A stretch of DNA of 64,000 bases from Natronohydrobacter thiooxidans (lineage in GTDB: Bacteria; Pseudomonadota; Alphaproteobacteria; Rhodobacterales; Rhodobacteraceae), in contig NZ_MJAP01000002.1 in the NCBI RefSeq assembly GCF_001884735.1, positions 62,001 to 126,000 of the forward strand. The letters run 5' to 3'. Positions 7,925 through 16,776 of the stretch are shown in pieces. The first letter of the stretch is position 1; each line of letters starts with the position of its first letter. The notes beneath the pieces are model-generated. The model saw nothing but the letters and a program-made list of their open reading frames with translations, was not told where the DNA came from and did no database searches. The position numbers and the translations under genes are program-made.

Positions 7925-8955
7925 AGGGCGTGTTTCGCAGGGTTGCCCCGCAGCTGTTCACCCTGTCGGCAGTGATCGTGCTTGTCAGCATGTTTTTCCC
8001 CAGTTTCTGGCAGATCGTCTATGTAAATGACCGGCTGGTCGGCATTCCGATAGATATCGTGAAGCGCGGCGCACCGGTGGCGCTATTGGCAATCGGCATG
8101 ACGCTGGTGATCGCGACACGTGGTATCGATCTGTCGGTGGGGGCGGTGATGGCCATCTGTGGGGCCAGTGCCGCATGGTCGATTGATCAGGGTTTTGGCA
8201 TCTGGGCCGCGCTTGGTATTGCGGGCGCGGCGGGGCTGATCTGTGGCTTGTGGAATGGTCTGTTGGTGGCCGTATTCGGTATTCAGCCAATCGTTGCCAC
8301 ACTGATTTTGATGGTGGCGGGGCGCGGCGTGGCGCAACTGATCACCGGCGGCACGATTCTGACCTTCGACAATGAGGCTTTTGCCTATCTTGGCTCAGGC
8401 ACGTTCCTGGGTGTTCCGGTCCCTGCTGTGATCTGGGTGCTGACCGGAATTTTCTTTGGCTTGCTTGTGCGACGTACAGCGCTGGGGCTTCTGGTCGAAT
8501 CCATCGGGGTGAACCTGCGCGCCAGCACTCTGACCGGGATTAACAGCCGCGTGCTGCTGATCGCGGTCTATATGGGGTCAGGGTTCTGCGCGGCGCTGGC
8601 GGGCATTATTGCCACGGCGGATATTCGTGGCGCGGATGCCAATAATGCAGGCCTCTGGCTGGAACTGGATGCCATTCTGGCCGTGGTGATCGGAGGCAAC
8701 TCGCTTCTGGGGGGGCGGTTTTCCATTCTGGCCTCGTTGCTGGGCGCAATGATCATCCAGACAATCAATACCGGCATTCTGCTGGCCGGATTCCCCTCTG
8801 AATACAATCTGGTGATCAAGGCGGTTCTGGTGATCATTATTCTGGTTCTGCAATCGCCCCGTTTGCTGCCGCAATTTGCGGTTCTGTGGTCGCGGCGCAG
8901 AACATCGCCGCAAACAAAAACCCTGCGAGCCGCAATGACGGAGGATAGACCATGA
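7921..8955 (+). CDS. ytfT: Sugar ABC transporter permease, YtfT-like
   Basis: The 344-residue integral membrane protein belongs to the BPD_transp_2 family of RbsC/YtfT-type permeases, with about 8-10 hydrophobic segments. It has the conserved early GMTLVIATRGIDLSVG motif and the later AVVIGGNSLLGGRFS motif that contacts the ATPase. It overlaps the ATPase gene by 4 bp upstream and the second permease gene by 4 bp downstream, so translation is coupled. Two different permeases of this class together are characteristic of the YtfQRT-YjfF system and are not found in ribose or xylose importers. This supports a galactofuranose-type substrate. Confidence 0.9.
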   Translation: MKGVFRRVAPQLFTLSAVIVLVSMFFPSFWQIVYVNDRLVGIPIDIVKRGAPVALLAIGMTLVIATRGIDLSVGAVMAICGASAAWSIDQGFGIWAALGIAGAAGLICGLWNGLLVAVFGIQPIVATLILMVAGRGVAQLITGGTILTFDNEAFAYLGSGTFLGVPVPAVIWVLTGIFFGLLVRRTALGLLVESIGVNLRASTLTGINSRVLLIAVYMGSGFCAALAGIIATADIRGADANNAGLWLELDAILAVVIGGNSLLGGRFSILASLLGAMIIQTINTGILLAGFPSEYNLVIKAVLVIIILVLQSPRLLPQFAVLWSRRRTSPQTKTLRAAMTEDRP

Positions 8956-9908
8956 GCATCCGCGCCCTGCCGCTTTATGCGACCATCGCGATCTTTCTGC
9001 TGGCCTATCTGATCTGCTACATCCAGTTTCCCGCCATGCTGTCTACCCGCGTGATCGGTAACCTGCTGACGGATAATGCGTATCTGGGTATCGTCGCGGT
9101 GGGAATGACCGTGGTTATTGTGTCGGGCGGGATCGATCTGTCCGTGGGGTCTGTCATCGCATTTGCGGGCGTGTTCATTGCCGTTATCCTGCGCGACACG
9201 GGACTGCATCCGCTGGTGGTCTTCGCCATGCTGCTGTTGATCACCACCGCCTTTGGTGCAGCGATGGGCGGGATGATCCATCTGCTGGCCATGCCACCCT
9301 TCATCGTGACCCTTGCGGGCATGTTTCTGGCGCGCGGGGCCGGCTACATGCTGTCGATCGATTCCGTGCCGATCGCCGATCCGTTTTACCAGATGATGCA
9401 GCGGGCCTATTTCGTGATGCCGGGACGGGGGCGGCTGACCCTGCTGGGCATGATCATGATTGCCGCCGTCATTCTAGGCATGATCGTCCTGCACCGCACG
9501 CGGTTTGGCACCAATGTCTATGCCCTCGGCGGCGATGCGACGGCGGCACGCCTGATGGGGGTTGCCGTAGGACGCACGACCGTGGCGGTTTATGCATTCT
9601 CGGGCTTCATGGCAGGGTTGGCGGGAATTGTTTTCTCGGTCTATACCTCGGCGGGGTATCCGCTGGCGACTGTGGGGGTTGAACTGAGTGCGATTGCTGC
9701 TGTGGTCATAGGTGGAACTCTGCTCACGGGGGGCAGCGGATATATGTTCGGAACATTGATTGGTGTGCTGACAATGGGGTTGATCCAGACCTATATTGTC
9801 TTTGACGGAAGCCTTTCGAGTTGGTGGACGAAGATCGCGATAGGCGCTTTGCTTTTGATGTTCATTTTGCTTCAAAAGGGGCTCCTGCGGCTGCGTGTCA
9901 GCCAGTAA
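8952..9908 (+). CDS. yjfF: Sugar ABC transporter permease, YjfF-like
   Basis: The 318-residue second permease has the family motif GMTVVIVSGGIDLSVGSV and the C-terminal AVVIGGTLLTGGSG loop. It pairs with the YtfT-like protein to form the heterodimeric channel. Its start overlaps the previous stop (ATGA), and a FadR/GntR regulator begins 19 bp after its stop. No catabolic gene for the imported sugar lies in the window, so the metabolic fate of the sugar must be encoded elsewhere. Confidence 0.9.
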   Translation: MSIRALPLYATIAIFLLAYLICYIQFPAMLSTRVIGNLLTDNAYLGIVAVGMTVVIVSGGIDLSVGSVIAFAGVFIAVILRDTGLHPLVVFAMLLLITTAFGAAMGGMIHLLAMPPFIVTLAGMFLARGAGYMLSIDSVPIADPFYQMMQRAYFVMPGRGRLTLLGMIMIAAVILGMIVLHRTRFGTNVYALGGDATAARLMGVAVGRTTVAVYAFSGFMAGLAGIVFSVYTSAGYPLATVGVELSAIAAVVIGGTLLTGGSGYMFGTLIGVLTMGLIQTYIVFDGSLSSWWTKIAIGALLLMFILLQKGLLRLRVSQ

Positions 9909-9927
9909 CCGGGTCAGAGGAGAACAT

Positions 9928-10656
9928 ATGTCCGGCCTGCTCCGCGATGCTATGAACAAAACGCTTGTACGTAACAGTCATGGGCAGGTGGTGGAATGGA
10001 TCGGACGTGCCATCGTCAGCGGCAAATATCCGCCGGGCAGTTTCCTGCCGCGGGATGACGATCTTGCAGGTCAGTTCAGTGTGTCGCGCACAGTGCTGCG
10101 CGAGGCGATGAAAACCCTTTCGGCAAAAGGCATGATTGTTGCGCGCACCCGTGTCGGAACCCGTGTCTGTGACAGACAGGACTGGAACTTGTTTGATGCC
10201 GAGGTTCTTGTTTGGCACCTCGATGAAAACGAAGATATCGTGTTTCTGAATCAGCTTTATGAGATGCGGCTGACTATGGAACCGGCCGCGGCGGCCATGG
10301 CGGCACGCCGCTCCACTGCAGAAGAAATCAGAGTGCTGTATACCCATGTGGAAGCGATGCGAACTGCGGAGGACGACAAGGCCTTTGCCTTCGCCGACCT
10401 GGCTCTGCACAGGGCAATCACAAAAGCATCGGGAAATGTCTTCATGCATTCAGTAGGCACTCTGATCGAAGCCGCGCTGTTGGCCGCCTTTCGCCTGAGT
10501 TCCCCTGCATCGGAACCCGCGACGCAGCGAGACGTGGCGGCCAGCCATCTGCGCATTGTCGAGGCGATCGCCAGGCGTGACCCGCATGGGGCCGAACAAG
10601 CAATGCGTGACGTGATCCTGTATGGCCAGCGCCGGATATCAGGCACTGATATCTGA
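9928..10656 (+). CDS. FadR/GntR-family transcriptional regulator (FCD domain)
   Basis: The 242-residue regulator has an N-terminal GntR winged helix (about residues 14-75), with the recognition region DDDLAGQFSVSRTVLREAMKTL. The FCD ligand domain (about 90-235) shows the metal/ligand pattern with conserved histidines (LALHRAITKASGN and SHLRIVEAI). The start at 9928 is favoured over an upstream codon because AGAGGAGAA precedes it. It is the last gene of the sugar importer operon and is probably its repressor, induced by the sugar or a derivative. The palindrome TAATAGTATTA before ytfQ is a candidate binding site. Confidence 0.88.
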   Translation: MSGLLRDAMNKTLVRNSHGQVVEWIGRAIVSGKYPPGSFLPRDDDLAGQFSVSRTVLREAMKTLSAKGMIVARTRVGTRVCDRQDWNLFDAEVLVWHLDENEDIVFLNQLYEMRLTMEPAAAAMAARRSTAEEIRVLYTHVEAMRTAEDDKAFAFADLALHRAITKASGNVFMHSVGTLIEAALLAAFRLSSPASEPATQRDVAASHLRIVEAIARRDPHGAEQAMRDVILYGQRRISGTDI

Positions 10657-10840
10657 GCTGCGCGCGAAAGCGATCTTGCGATGCATGCGCGCGTGCCGTG
10701 TCGCAAGCAGGGAAGGGCGAAAGACAGCGGGTTGCAACCGGAATGTTCGACATTCGGAGACGGCCCGTCAAGCGACGCGGTGAAGCCTTGGCGGTGACCT
10801 TGGTTTAGGCAGCGCCACTTCGCCTTCCGCCACAAAGAAA

Positions 10841-10874
10841 CCTGCCGAAGCCGCGAAGCGGGAACATCGGCAGG
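10841..10874 (+). promoter_or_regulatory. Nested hairpin upstream of DUF2243 gene
   Basis: CCTGCCGA (10841-10848) pairs with TCGGCAGG (10867-10874), and inside it CCGC-GAA-GCGG forms a second stem. The structure ends 38 bp before the DUF2243 start codon, so it would lie in the 5' leader. It could be an attenuator, an mRNA-protecting leader or a terminator of upstream transcription. No T-run follows. Confidence 0.4.
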
Positions 10875-10912
10875 CTCCACGGGTTCCGCTTTTGGCAAGC
10901 GGCGGAGTTTTC

Positions 10913-11725
10913 ATGACGCAACAGCATTTCATTGACGCCGCTCGGATGCGCAAGCGGCTGGCATGGGGCGGGTTCTGGACCGGGTTTGCCCTGGGTGGAT
11001 TTTTCGACGGTATCCTGCTCCATCAGATCCTGCAATGGCACCACCTGCTGGCCGGGGTGGGGCCATCCGGCACGGTTCCTGATCTGCGATACCAGATTCT
11101 GGCTGACGGGGTCTTCCACCTCGTCCACTACGTCTTCATGGTTCTGGGGCTCTGGCTGATCTGGTCCACACGCGCGGGGCTTGCTGCGAATGGCGCGGGA
11201 CGCGATATCATCGCATGGGCACTGATAGGCTTCGGAAGCTGGCATATCATTGATGCGGTGGTGTCTCATTGGATGCTGCAACTGCACCGAATCCGGATGG
11301 ATGTGGACAATCCGCTGCTGTGGGATCTGATCTGGCTGGTGCCCTTTGGCATTGTTACGCTGGCCATTGGCATCTGGATGCTGCGCCGGGGCTCCGGCGA
11401 TGGTGCCGGGCCGAACGGAGGACGCATGGCGGCGTCCTTATCGCTGGCGGTGATGGTGGCGGGGCCGATTGCGGCGCTGCCGCCGACGGACCTGCTCGAC
11501 GATGGGATGACGCTAGCGCTGTTCCGCCCAGAGCTCTCCTTCACCGATATCGCCGCCGCGACCGATGCAGTCGGGGGCAGCCTGGTCTGGAGCGACGCGA
11601 GCCAGGGCGTGTGGCTCATCGCGCTGGGGGAGGGGGCGCGACCCGCTGCACTTTATCGGCACGGGGCCTTGATGGTGTCGAACGGCTCGGTGGCGGTAGG
11701 CTGCCTGAGTTGGATGGAGATTTGA
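10913..11725 (+). CDS. DUF2243-family membrane protein
   Basis: The 270-residue protein has a DUF2243 domain with four to five membrane helices in the first about 170 residues. Conserved histidines sit in or near the helices (GFFDGILLHQILQWHH, HYVFMVLG, WHIIDAVVSHW), a pattern suggesting metal or heme binding. The biochemical role of DUF2243 is not known. The last about 90 residues form a soluble extension with a further hydrophobic stretch, ending in CLSWMEI, that does not look like DUF2243. I chose the ATG at 10913 over an upstream TTG. It opens an accessory block with DUF2892, LysM and antiporter genes, which points to stress or envelope homeostasis. Confidence 0.75.
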   Translation: MTQQHFIDAARMRKRLAWGGFWTGFALGGFFDGILLHQILQWHHLLAGVGPSGTVPDLRYQILADGVFHLVHYVFMVLGLWLIWSTRAGLAANGAGRDIIAWALIGFGSWHIIDAVVSHWMLQLHRIRMDVDNPLLWDLIWLVPFGIVTLAIGIWMLRRGSGDGAGPNGGRMAASLSLAVMVAGPIAALPPTDLLDDGMTLALFRPELSFTDIAAATDAVGGSLVWSDASQGVWLIALGEGARPAALYRHGALMVSNGSVAVGCLSWMEI

Positions 11726-11866
11726 CGCGATGCGCCGCTCCTGCTTCGGCTGATCAAGTCGGCCAGCTTCTCGGGCGCTGGCGCGCCATTCACCGGAGAG
11801 TCGGTGCCGGACACGGTCGGAACCGCCACGCCCGGGTGGCGTTGATAGCCCAAAGGAGACCACGCA

Positions 11867-12316
11867 ATGTTCCCATCCTCCAGCCACCGTGTTCCAAGCC
11901 ACACTGCCGCCGAGATCAACCGCCGGATCGAGCGCGAACTCGACGACAGGATTGACCATTATGCCGCGCATCCCGAGAAGATTCCCTCGCGGCTGAAAGA
12001 ACTCGATGACGAATGGGATATCGAGCGCATGCTTGAGGCAAATGCCTCGTCGCTCATGCTGGTTGGCCTGACCCTCGGCACAACGCGGGACCGCAGATGG
12101 CTGGCGCTGCCGGCGGGCGTGGCCGCGTTCCTGCTGCAACACGCACTTCAGGGGTGGTGCCCGCCGCTGCCGATCCTGCGTCGGCTCGGCTTCCGGACGA
12201 TGCGCGAGATCGACCGCGAACGCGCGGCGCTGCGCCTCCTGCGCGGCGATCTGGGCGAGGTTCCGCCCGAGGGACGCAGTGAAGCCGCACGCGCCTTCGT
12301 CCGGGGCGACAAGTAG
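11867..12316 (+). CDS. DUF2892/YgaP-like small membrane protein
   Basis: The 149-residue protein has a charged N-terminal half (about 1-60, rich in R/E/D) and a short two-helix membrane segment. The segment shows the DUF2892 signature, two hydrophobic helices with GWCPPLPILRRLGFRTMREI. The C-terminal tail is basic and charged. DUF2892 occurs in the membrane part of YgaP and in small partner proteins of unknown role. It follows the DUF2243 gene by 141 bp on the same strand, a pairing I associate with Rhodobacteraceae. AAAGGAGA precedes the ATG at about 10 bp. Confidence 0.7.
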   Translation: MFPSSSHRVPSHTAAEINRRIERELDDRIDHYAAHPEKIPSRLKELDDEWDIERMLEANASSLMLVGLTLGTTRDRRWLALPAGVAAFLLQHALQGWCPPLPILRRLGFRTMREIDRERAALRLLRGDLGEVPPEGRSEAARAFVRGDK

Positions 12317-12440
12317 TCCATGCGCAAGGGATCCGAAAGCCGGACCACCCCCGGCCCCACCGGCTTGCAGCGGGTGTGGCGCGCCGGGAAACCAGCCACG
12401 GCAATCTGTTCTGCTATGATCTTTCCGGCGGGAGGAAAGA

Positions 12441-12816
12441 ATGCAAGCTGGCCGAACTGATCGTGCGGCGTGCTGGGGGGCGGTCTGCGCGATTGACAGC
12501 GGTTCGGCGGTCGACCCCAACGGCATACGAAACCAGAGCGATGGCGCGTTCCTGCAGGCAGCAAGCTGGACTCTCTACGAGCAGGTCCGTTTTGAGCGCA
12601 CCAGAATCACCAGTCGCGATTGGAGAACTTATCCAATCATGCGGGGGCGCAGGGTGCGAGACAGAGCAAAAAGTGCACTTCATCGCCCCGTGTCTCGGCA
12701 CCGGCGAGGCCGTGCAGGGGCCCGCTGCGGCGGCGATTGCCAATGCGCCCGCCCATGCGACCGGTATTCGGCTGCGTCACATCCCCCTGACGGCCGAAAA
12801 GATCAGGGCGTCGCTG
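12441..12816 (+). pseudogene. Frameshifted C-terminal remnant of a molybdenum hydroxylase large subunit
   Basis: Two reading frames together encode the end of a xanthine-dehydrogenase/IorB-type molybdopterin-binding subunit. The first frame (about 12468-12645) reads AIDSGSAVDPNGIRNQ, then LQAASWTLYEQV and RTRITSRDW followed by TYPIM. After a shift near the G-run at 12642-12646 a second frame reads KVHFIAP, then LGTGEAVQGPAAAAIANA and ATGIRLRHIPLTAEKI. The GTGE segment corresponds to the catalytic Glu region of the family. Everything upstream (several hundred residues) is missing and no small subunit is nearby. It is therefore a dead fragment, left by deletion or by insertion of the adjacent accessory genes. 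Confidence 0.75.
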
Positions 12817-12947
12817 CCGACTTGGCGAGGGCCACGGCAGCGCCCGCCTCCAATCGTCCGGAATTGTCGTCGCGGACCGGAACAATCCGCCTTTTTCATC
12901 AGTTGGGGAATCACACTCGACCAATTCTAGCCATGAGGAAATGACCC

Positions 12948-13616
12948 ATGAACACCATGAATATCTCTGCCACTGGATTGACCAACGGGATCCTCGCGGG
13001 GGTCGGTGCGGTCTTTCTGGTTTCAATGGTCGAGCCCGCTTCCGCCCAAAGCCCCTGCGGGCCGACGACGACCGTCCAGCCTGGCGATACCTATTTTGCC
13101 ATCGCGCAGCGCTGCGATGTATCGGTGGGCTTCATCGAGCAGGCAAATCCGGGTGTTGACGCGTCCAACCTGCAGGTGGGGCAGACATTGCAACTGAGTA
13201 CCGAGGCACAGCGCGACGAACCGATGCCGGATGACCGCTACCAGGTTCGTGCCGGCGACACACTGTTCAATATCGCGCGGGCCATGGGTGTGACCCTCGA
13301 TGCTCTGCTGGAGGCCAATCCCGATATCAACCCCGATGCCCTGCAGATCGGTCAGATTATCATAGCGCCGCGCCATGGTGCCCCCGGAGAACCCACATCC
13401 CCCGCTCCCGGCACCCAGGTAACTGGAATCCTCACGCCTGAAGGGGTGGAATGCCAAGCGATGCGCGGGCATGACGGCCAGCTCTACACCTTGACCGGCG
13501 ACCTTGACGGTCATGATGACGGGGATGTGGTGCAGGTTCGGGGTGAGGTGCAGGAAGTCAGCATCTGCCAGCAGGGGACCACAATCGACGTGGCCGACAT
13601 CCGCACCGCCCGCTAA
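12948..13616 (+). CDS. Secreted double-LysM protein
   Basis: The 222-residue protein starts with a hydrophobic export signal ending at ASAQ (about residue 34). Two LysM domains follow. The first (about 42-84) contains VQPGDTYFAIAQRCDVS, and the second (about 98-142) contains VRAGDTLFNIARAMGV. LysM domains bind peptidoglycan or other N-acetylglucosamine polymers. The C-terminal part (about 160-220) has paired cysteines and a GQLYTLTGDL motif, resembling small beta-barrel domains of unknown role (DUF5818-like, tentative). The protein probably sits in the periplasm on the cell wall. It follows the pseudogene and precedes a small secreted protein and an antiporter. Confidence 0.8.
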   Translation: MNTMNISATGLTNGILAGVGAVFLVSMVEPASAQSPCGPTTTVQPGDTYFAIAQRCDVSVGFIEQANPGVDASNLQVGQTLQLSTEAQRDEPMPDDRYQVRAGDTLFNIARAMGVTLDALLEANPDINPDALQIGQIIIAPRHGAPGEPTSPAPGTQVTGILTPEGVECQAMRGHDGQLYTLTGDLDGHDDGDVVQVRGEVQEVSICQQGTTIDVADIRTAR

Positions 13617-13776
13617 CCACCAGATGCCGGTCGGCAGCCGCTACGGGTCGATACCCTGCGGTGGCAGTTCGCCTGCCTTCATCCCGGCCCGAGACTGCAC
13701 GCGCCATCGCCTCGTCTCGAACAACCCTGCTGCGGCAACCTTGGCAGGAAGCCCGGGCGAGGGAAAGGAGGAGAAG

Positions 13777-14082
13777 GTGTTACGACCTACTCTGATTGCG
13801 GCTTCCGCCATTTGTCTGGGCTATTCCGCTGCGAATGCGCTGCAGACCGTGCCCGTATGCGAAAGCCAGCGGGAACTGGGGCAACTGCTCGGTAGCGACG
13901 GTCAGGTCATGCCGGGTGGCTGCCGCTATGTGACCCTCAGCTTACTCGACAGCGACGGACAGCGACTTTGCCTGCTTGACTTGTATGCCGAGGGCGAAGG
14001 GGTCGTGGAGCAATTGCGCGACGCCGTGATCAGCGAGCAGCGGTGGTCCCACTGCTCCGATCTGGAAACAGCCGGTCGATAG
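13777..14082 (+). CDS. Small secreted cysteine-containing protein
   Basis: The 101-residue protein starts at a GTG preceded by a very strong ribosome site (AAAGGAGGAG), and a signal peptide begins exactly there (cleavage near ANA, about residue 21). The mature protein has four cysteines and many acidic residues. I do not recognise a family. Its stop abuts the GTG start of the antiporter gene (TAG then GTG), so the two are translationally coupled. The protein may work in the periplasm with the antiporter. The reading frame is open further upstream, but that part lacks a start and looks non-coding. Confidence 0.6.
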   Translation: MLRPTLIAASAICLGYSAANALQTVPVCESQRELGQLLGSDGQVMPGGCRYVTLSLLDSDGQRLCLLDLYAEGEGVVEQLRDAVISEQRWSHCSDLETAGR

Positions 14083-15255
14083 GTGCTTCCCGAATTCCCC
14101 ATAGAGGACGTCATCATCCAGTTCGCCGTGGTGGTCGCGGCGGTCTTGTCGGTCCAGCTTCTGTTCGAACGCACGCGCGTGCCGGGCCTGATCGGTCTTA
14201 TCATCCTTGGCATGGCGATCGGCCCCGGCGGGGCGGCCATCCTCCCCGAAGAGCCCGTCGTGGAACTCTTCGGATCGATCGGACTCCTCTATATCATGTT
14301 CATCGCAGGCGCCGAGATCGATCTTGATCTCGCAGGCGACCACAAGCGCGAGGTCGCCTCGTTTGGTGGTCTGGCATTCATCCTCTCGTTCGTTCCCGCC
14401 GCCGCCACAGGTTTGATGTTCGGGCTGGATATCTGGGGTGCATTGCTGCTTGGCGCCGCGCTCTCCTCGCACACTCTGGTGGCCTATCCGATCATTAGCC
14501 GACTTGGCCTGCCGGGTCGACGGCCGATTGTCGCCGCCACCGGAGGTACATTGCTCACCGATACGGCATCCCTTCTCGTACTGGTCGTTGTCATCCAGAT
14601 GTCGAATGGCGAAGGCGGATTATCCTGGTTGACGCCGATCTTGTTGCTGGCAATCCTTGCCGGCGGGGCATTGCTGATCGTGCCGCGGATGGCGCATGCG
14701 GTTCTGGCAAACAAGAAGCATACGCTTGCGGAAAAGGCGCTGTTCCTTCTGGCCGCGCTTCTTCTGCTGGCGATCATGGCCGATCTGATCGGGACAGAAG
14801 ACATACTTGGTGCCTTTCTCGCTGGTATGTGTCTCAATCGCGCACTCCACAGACGCAAGGAGCTGAAGGAACATCTTGAATTCATTGGCCGGATGCTGTT
14901 CATTCCGTTCTTCTTCGTGGAGACGGGCATGCGGCTGGAACTGGCGGCGCTTCAAGAGCCCTCGACCTGGCTGCTTGCGCTGCTGCTTATCGCGGTCGTG
15001 ATCGCTTCCAAGAGCCTCGCGGCCCTTCTGGTCACAAAACGCTTCAACTATTCGCGCATGGAAGGATTGGCGATTGCCAGCCTCTCATTCCCGCAGGCCG
15101 CAGCGACCCTCGCCGTCGTGTTTCTCGGACTGGAACTCGGACTGGTGGATCCGGTTACAGCGGATGCAATCATCATCGTCATCTTCCTGACCTGTCTTAT
15201 TGGCCCTCTGCTTACCCGCTACTCCGCCCTGAAGCTCTTGAGGGATCCCCAATAG
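14083..15255 (+). CDS. CPA2-family cation:proton antiporter
   Basis: The 390-residue polytopic protein (about 12 hydrophobic segments) matches the Na+/H+ exchanger domain of CPA2 antiporters of the GerN/NapA/KefB type. GLIILGMAIGPGG lies in the second helix, the GAALSSHTLVAYPI region corresponds to the ion-binding helix with adjacent polar residues, and FFVETGMRLEL lies late in the fold. It lacks the C-terminal TrkA-N/RCK or UspA domain of many relatives and ends shortly after the last helix. It exchanges Na+ or K+ for H+ across the inner membrane. The GTG start directly follows the stop of the small secreted protein gene, which suggests coupled expression. Confidence 0.85.
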   Translation: MLPEFPIEDVIIQFAVVVAAVLSVQLLFERTRVPGLIGLIILGMAIGPGGAAILPEEPVVELFGSIGLLYIMFIAGAEIDLDLAGDHKREVASFGGLAFILSFVPAAATGLMFGLDIWGALLLGAALSSHTLVAYPIISRLGLPGRRPIVAATGGTLLTDTASLLVLVVVIQMSNGEGGLSWLTPILLLAILAGGALLIVPRMAHAVLANKKHTLAEKALFLLAALLLLAIMADLIGTEDILGAFLAGMCLNRALHRRKELKEHLEFIGRMLFIPFFFVETGMRLELAALQEPSTWLLALLLIAVVIASKSLAALLVTKRFNYSRMEGLAIASLSFPQAAATLAVVFLGLELGLVDPVTADAIIIVIFLTCLIGPLLTRYSALKLLRDPQ

Positions 15256-15480
15256 GGACAACCTGCCCGACTTTCGGGATCTGCCCTGCTTGTGCAGTGA
15301 TTTGTCGGCCCGGGAGAAGGACCTTCGCCTGCCCGTCATTCTCGGCAAGCGCATTCTCGGACGCGGCTGGCACGATCCGTTCAACCGTCGCGTTGGCTAT
15401 CGGCAGTATCACGGGGACCCATTGTTGTTGCTGCTGGTCTGAATGCGCGGACTGCGTTTCGCGATGCCCGGCCCTATGGA

Positions 15481-16776
15481 TCAGGCAGGATCGGCCCCGT
15501 GCCAGCGCCGCATATGGTCAACATGCGTCCGCAGATAGGCACCCTCATCGTAATGGGTGTCGTAGAACTCGGTATCCAGATGCACGGCCTGCACGAACCC
15601 GGTCAGAACGAGCGTGGTGAAGGTTCCCGGAAACCGGCCGAACTTCCTGTCGATGTAGCTTGCCACCTCTGCCATGCAGTCGATGAATTCCTCACTATAG
15701 GGCGTCACGCCCTGCTTGACCTTCTCAGTTTCCTTCCACGGTCCGGGCCGCGCGGGATCATAGGTGCCGTCCTGTCCGAACTTGCGCGCAACAAAGGCGC
15801 GCACCGCAGCGTGCATATCGGTGTGATAAGGTGGGCACATCGCCTCGAAATGCCCGTCGAGTCCGACCGGATTGGGCAGCGTCCAGCGCTCATCATGCTG
15901 GAAGCGAAAACCGAAGCCCTTGATGCCGTGCTCGGCGAAGGCTCCGAGAATGCTCCAGCGATTCAGACCGTTGAAATAGAGCCCGCCCAGGCCCATCGCC
16001 TGCAAGGTCAGCACCAGATTATGCCCCATGAAGGCAAGTTCGGAACAGTTGCCCTCATAAGTCATCTGCAAAAGGACCGACAGCGGCGCGCGCTTGGCCT
16101 CATCGAGCAGGCCAGAGCGGATGAAAGGTTCCAGATCGCCTGCAGGTTTGCCCGCGTCATCGTCCATGACGACAGTGCCATTCCCGATCATGATCGCCAG
16201 AAGCGCCAGCGCCTGCTCTGCCGCGTCCGCAATCGGCATGAAGAGCGTCGAACCCGGCGCATTGGCCATCCACAGGTTGGGCTCCAGCATATGCGGCGGC
16301 ACCGGGGGCAGATCGAGGCGGGTGCCGGACAGCTTGACCGTCTGGGCACGCGCCACCGCCAGAATGCGCTCCGCGTCGTCCTTCAGCCCGTCAAACTCGC
16401 GCAGCTTTTCGGGTGTCACGTCGCGGGTGTTGACAAGATAGGTGCCCGCGTCGTCCGTCATCAGCATGGCGGGCGTGCCGAAACCACCTGCCGTGGGCGC
16501 GGTGCGCCCGGTATAGCGCAGCGTGTAATGCGCGTGCTCTTCGGGCCGGTCGGGGCCGTGCGGCACCCCGAAGCTGAAGCCCGTGACCCCGGTCGCTGCG
16601 GCGACCAGCACTGCACGCTCCAGTTCAGAAAGCGGCATCGGCGCGTGGCGCGACCTGAAGGCGAGCGGCCCCGAGGCGATTTCCATTCCGCGCCCGAAAC
16701 GCCGCGAGCGCCGACCGAATATCGCAGCCATCAGCGGATATTCAAGAAGATGATCGAGCGGGTCGTCTTTGCTCAT
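15481..16776 (-). CDS. Conserved protein of unknown function coupled to FAD oxidoreductase
   Basis: I do not confidently recognise this 431-residue protein. It has no signal peptide or membrane helix. The N-terminal part contains PLSELERAVLVAAATGVTG, reminiscent of the start of nitroreductase/SagB-like folds, and the rest is rich in aromatic and histidine residues (PYHTDMHAAV, HLDTEFYDTHY) that could bind a cofactor. Its ATG overlaps the stop of the FAD oxidoreductase gene by 4 bp, so the two proteins are made together and probably form one oxidative system. An AraC regulator lies upstream of both genes. A flavin-dependent reductase partner is possible, but it is only an inference. Confidence 0.6.
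   Translation of the reverse strand: MSKDDPLDHLLEYPLMAAIFGRRSRRFGRGMEIASGPLAFRSRHAPMPLSELERAVLVAAATGVTGFSFGVPHGPDRPEEHAHYTLRYTGRTAPTAGGFGTPAMLMTDDAGTYLVNTRDVTPEKLREFDGLKDDAERILAVARAQTVKLSGTRLDLPPVPPHMLEPNLWMANAPGSTLFMPIADAAEQALALLAIMIGNGTVVMDDDAGKPAGDLEPFIRSGLLDEAKRAPLSVLLQMTYEGNCSELAFMGHNLVLTLQAMGLGGLYFNGLNRWSILGAFAEHGIKGFGFRFQHDERWTLPNPVGLDGHFEAMCPPYHTDMHAAVRAFVARKFGQDGTYDPARPGPWKETEKVKQGVTPYSEEFIDCMAEVASYIDRKFGRFPGTFTTLVLTGFVQAVHLDTEFYDTHYDEGAYLRTHVDHMRRWHGADPA

Noticed and set aside
15212..15412. Minus-strand frame whose start resembles the ILVPIANP-type beginning of UspA domains linked to CPA2 antiporters
   Set aside because: It is antisense to the end of the antiporter gene, has no ribosome site and continues without UspA features, so it is probably chance.
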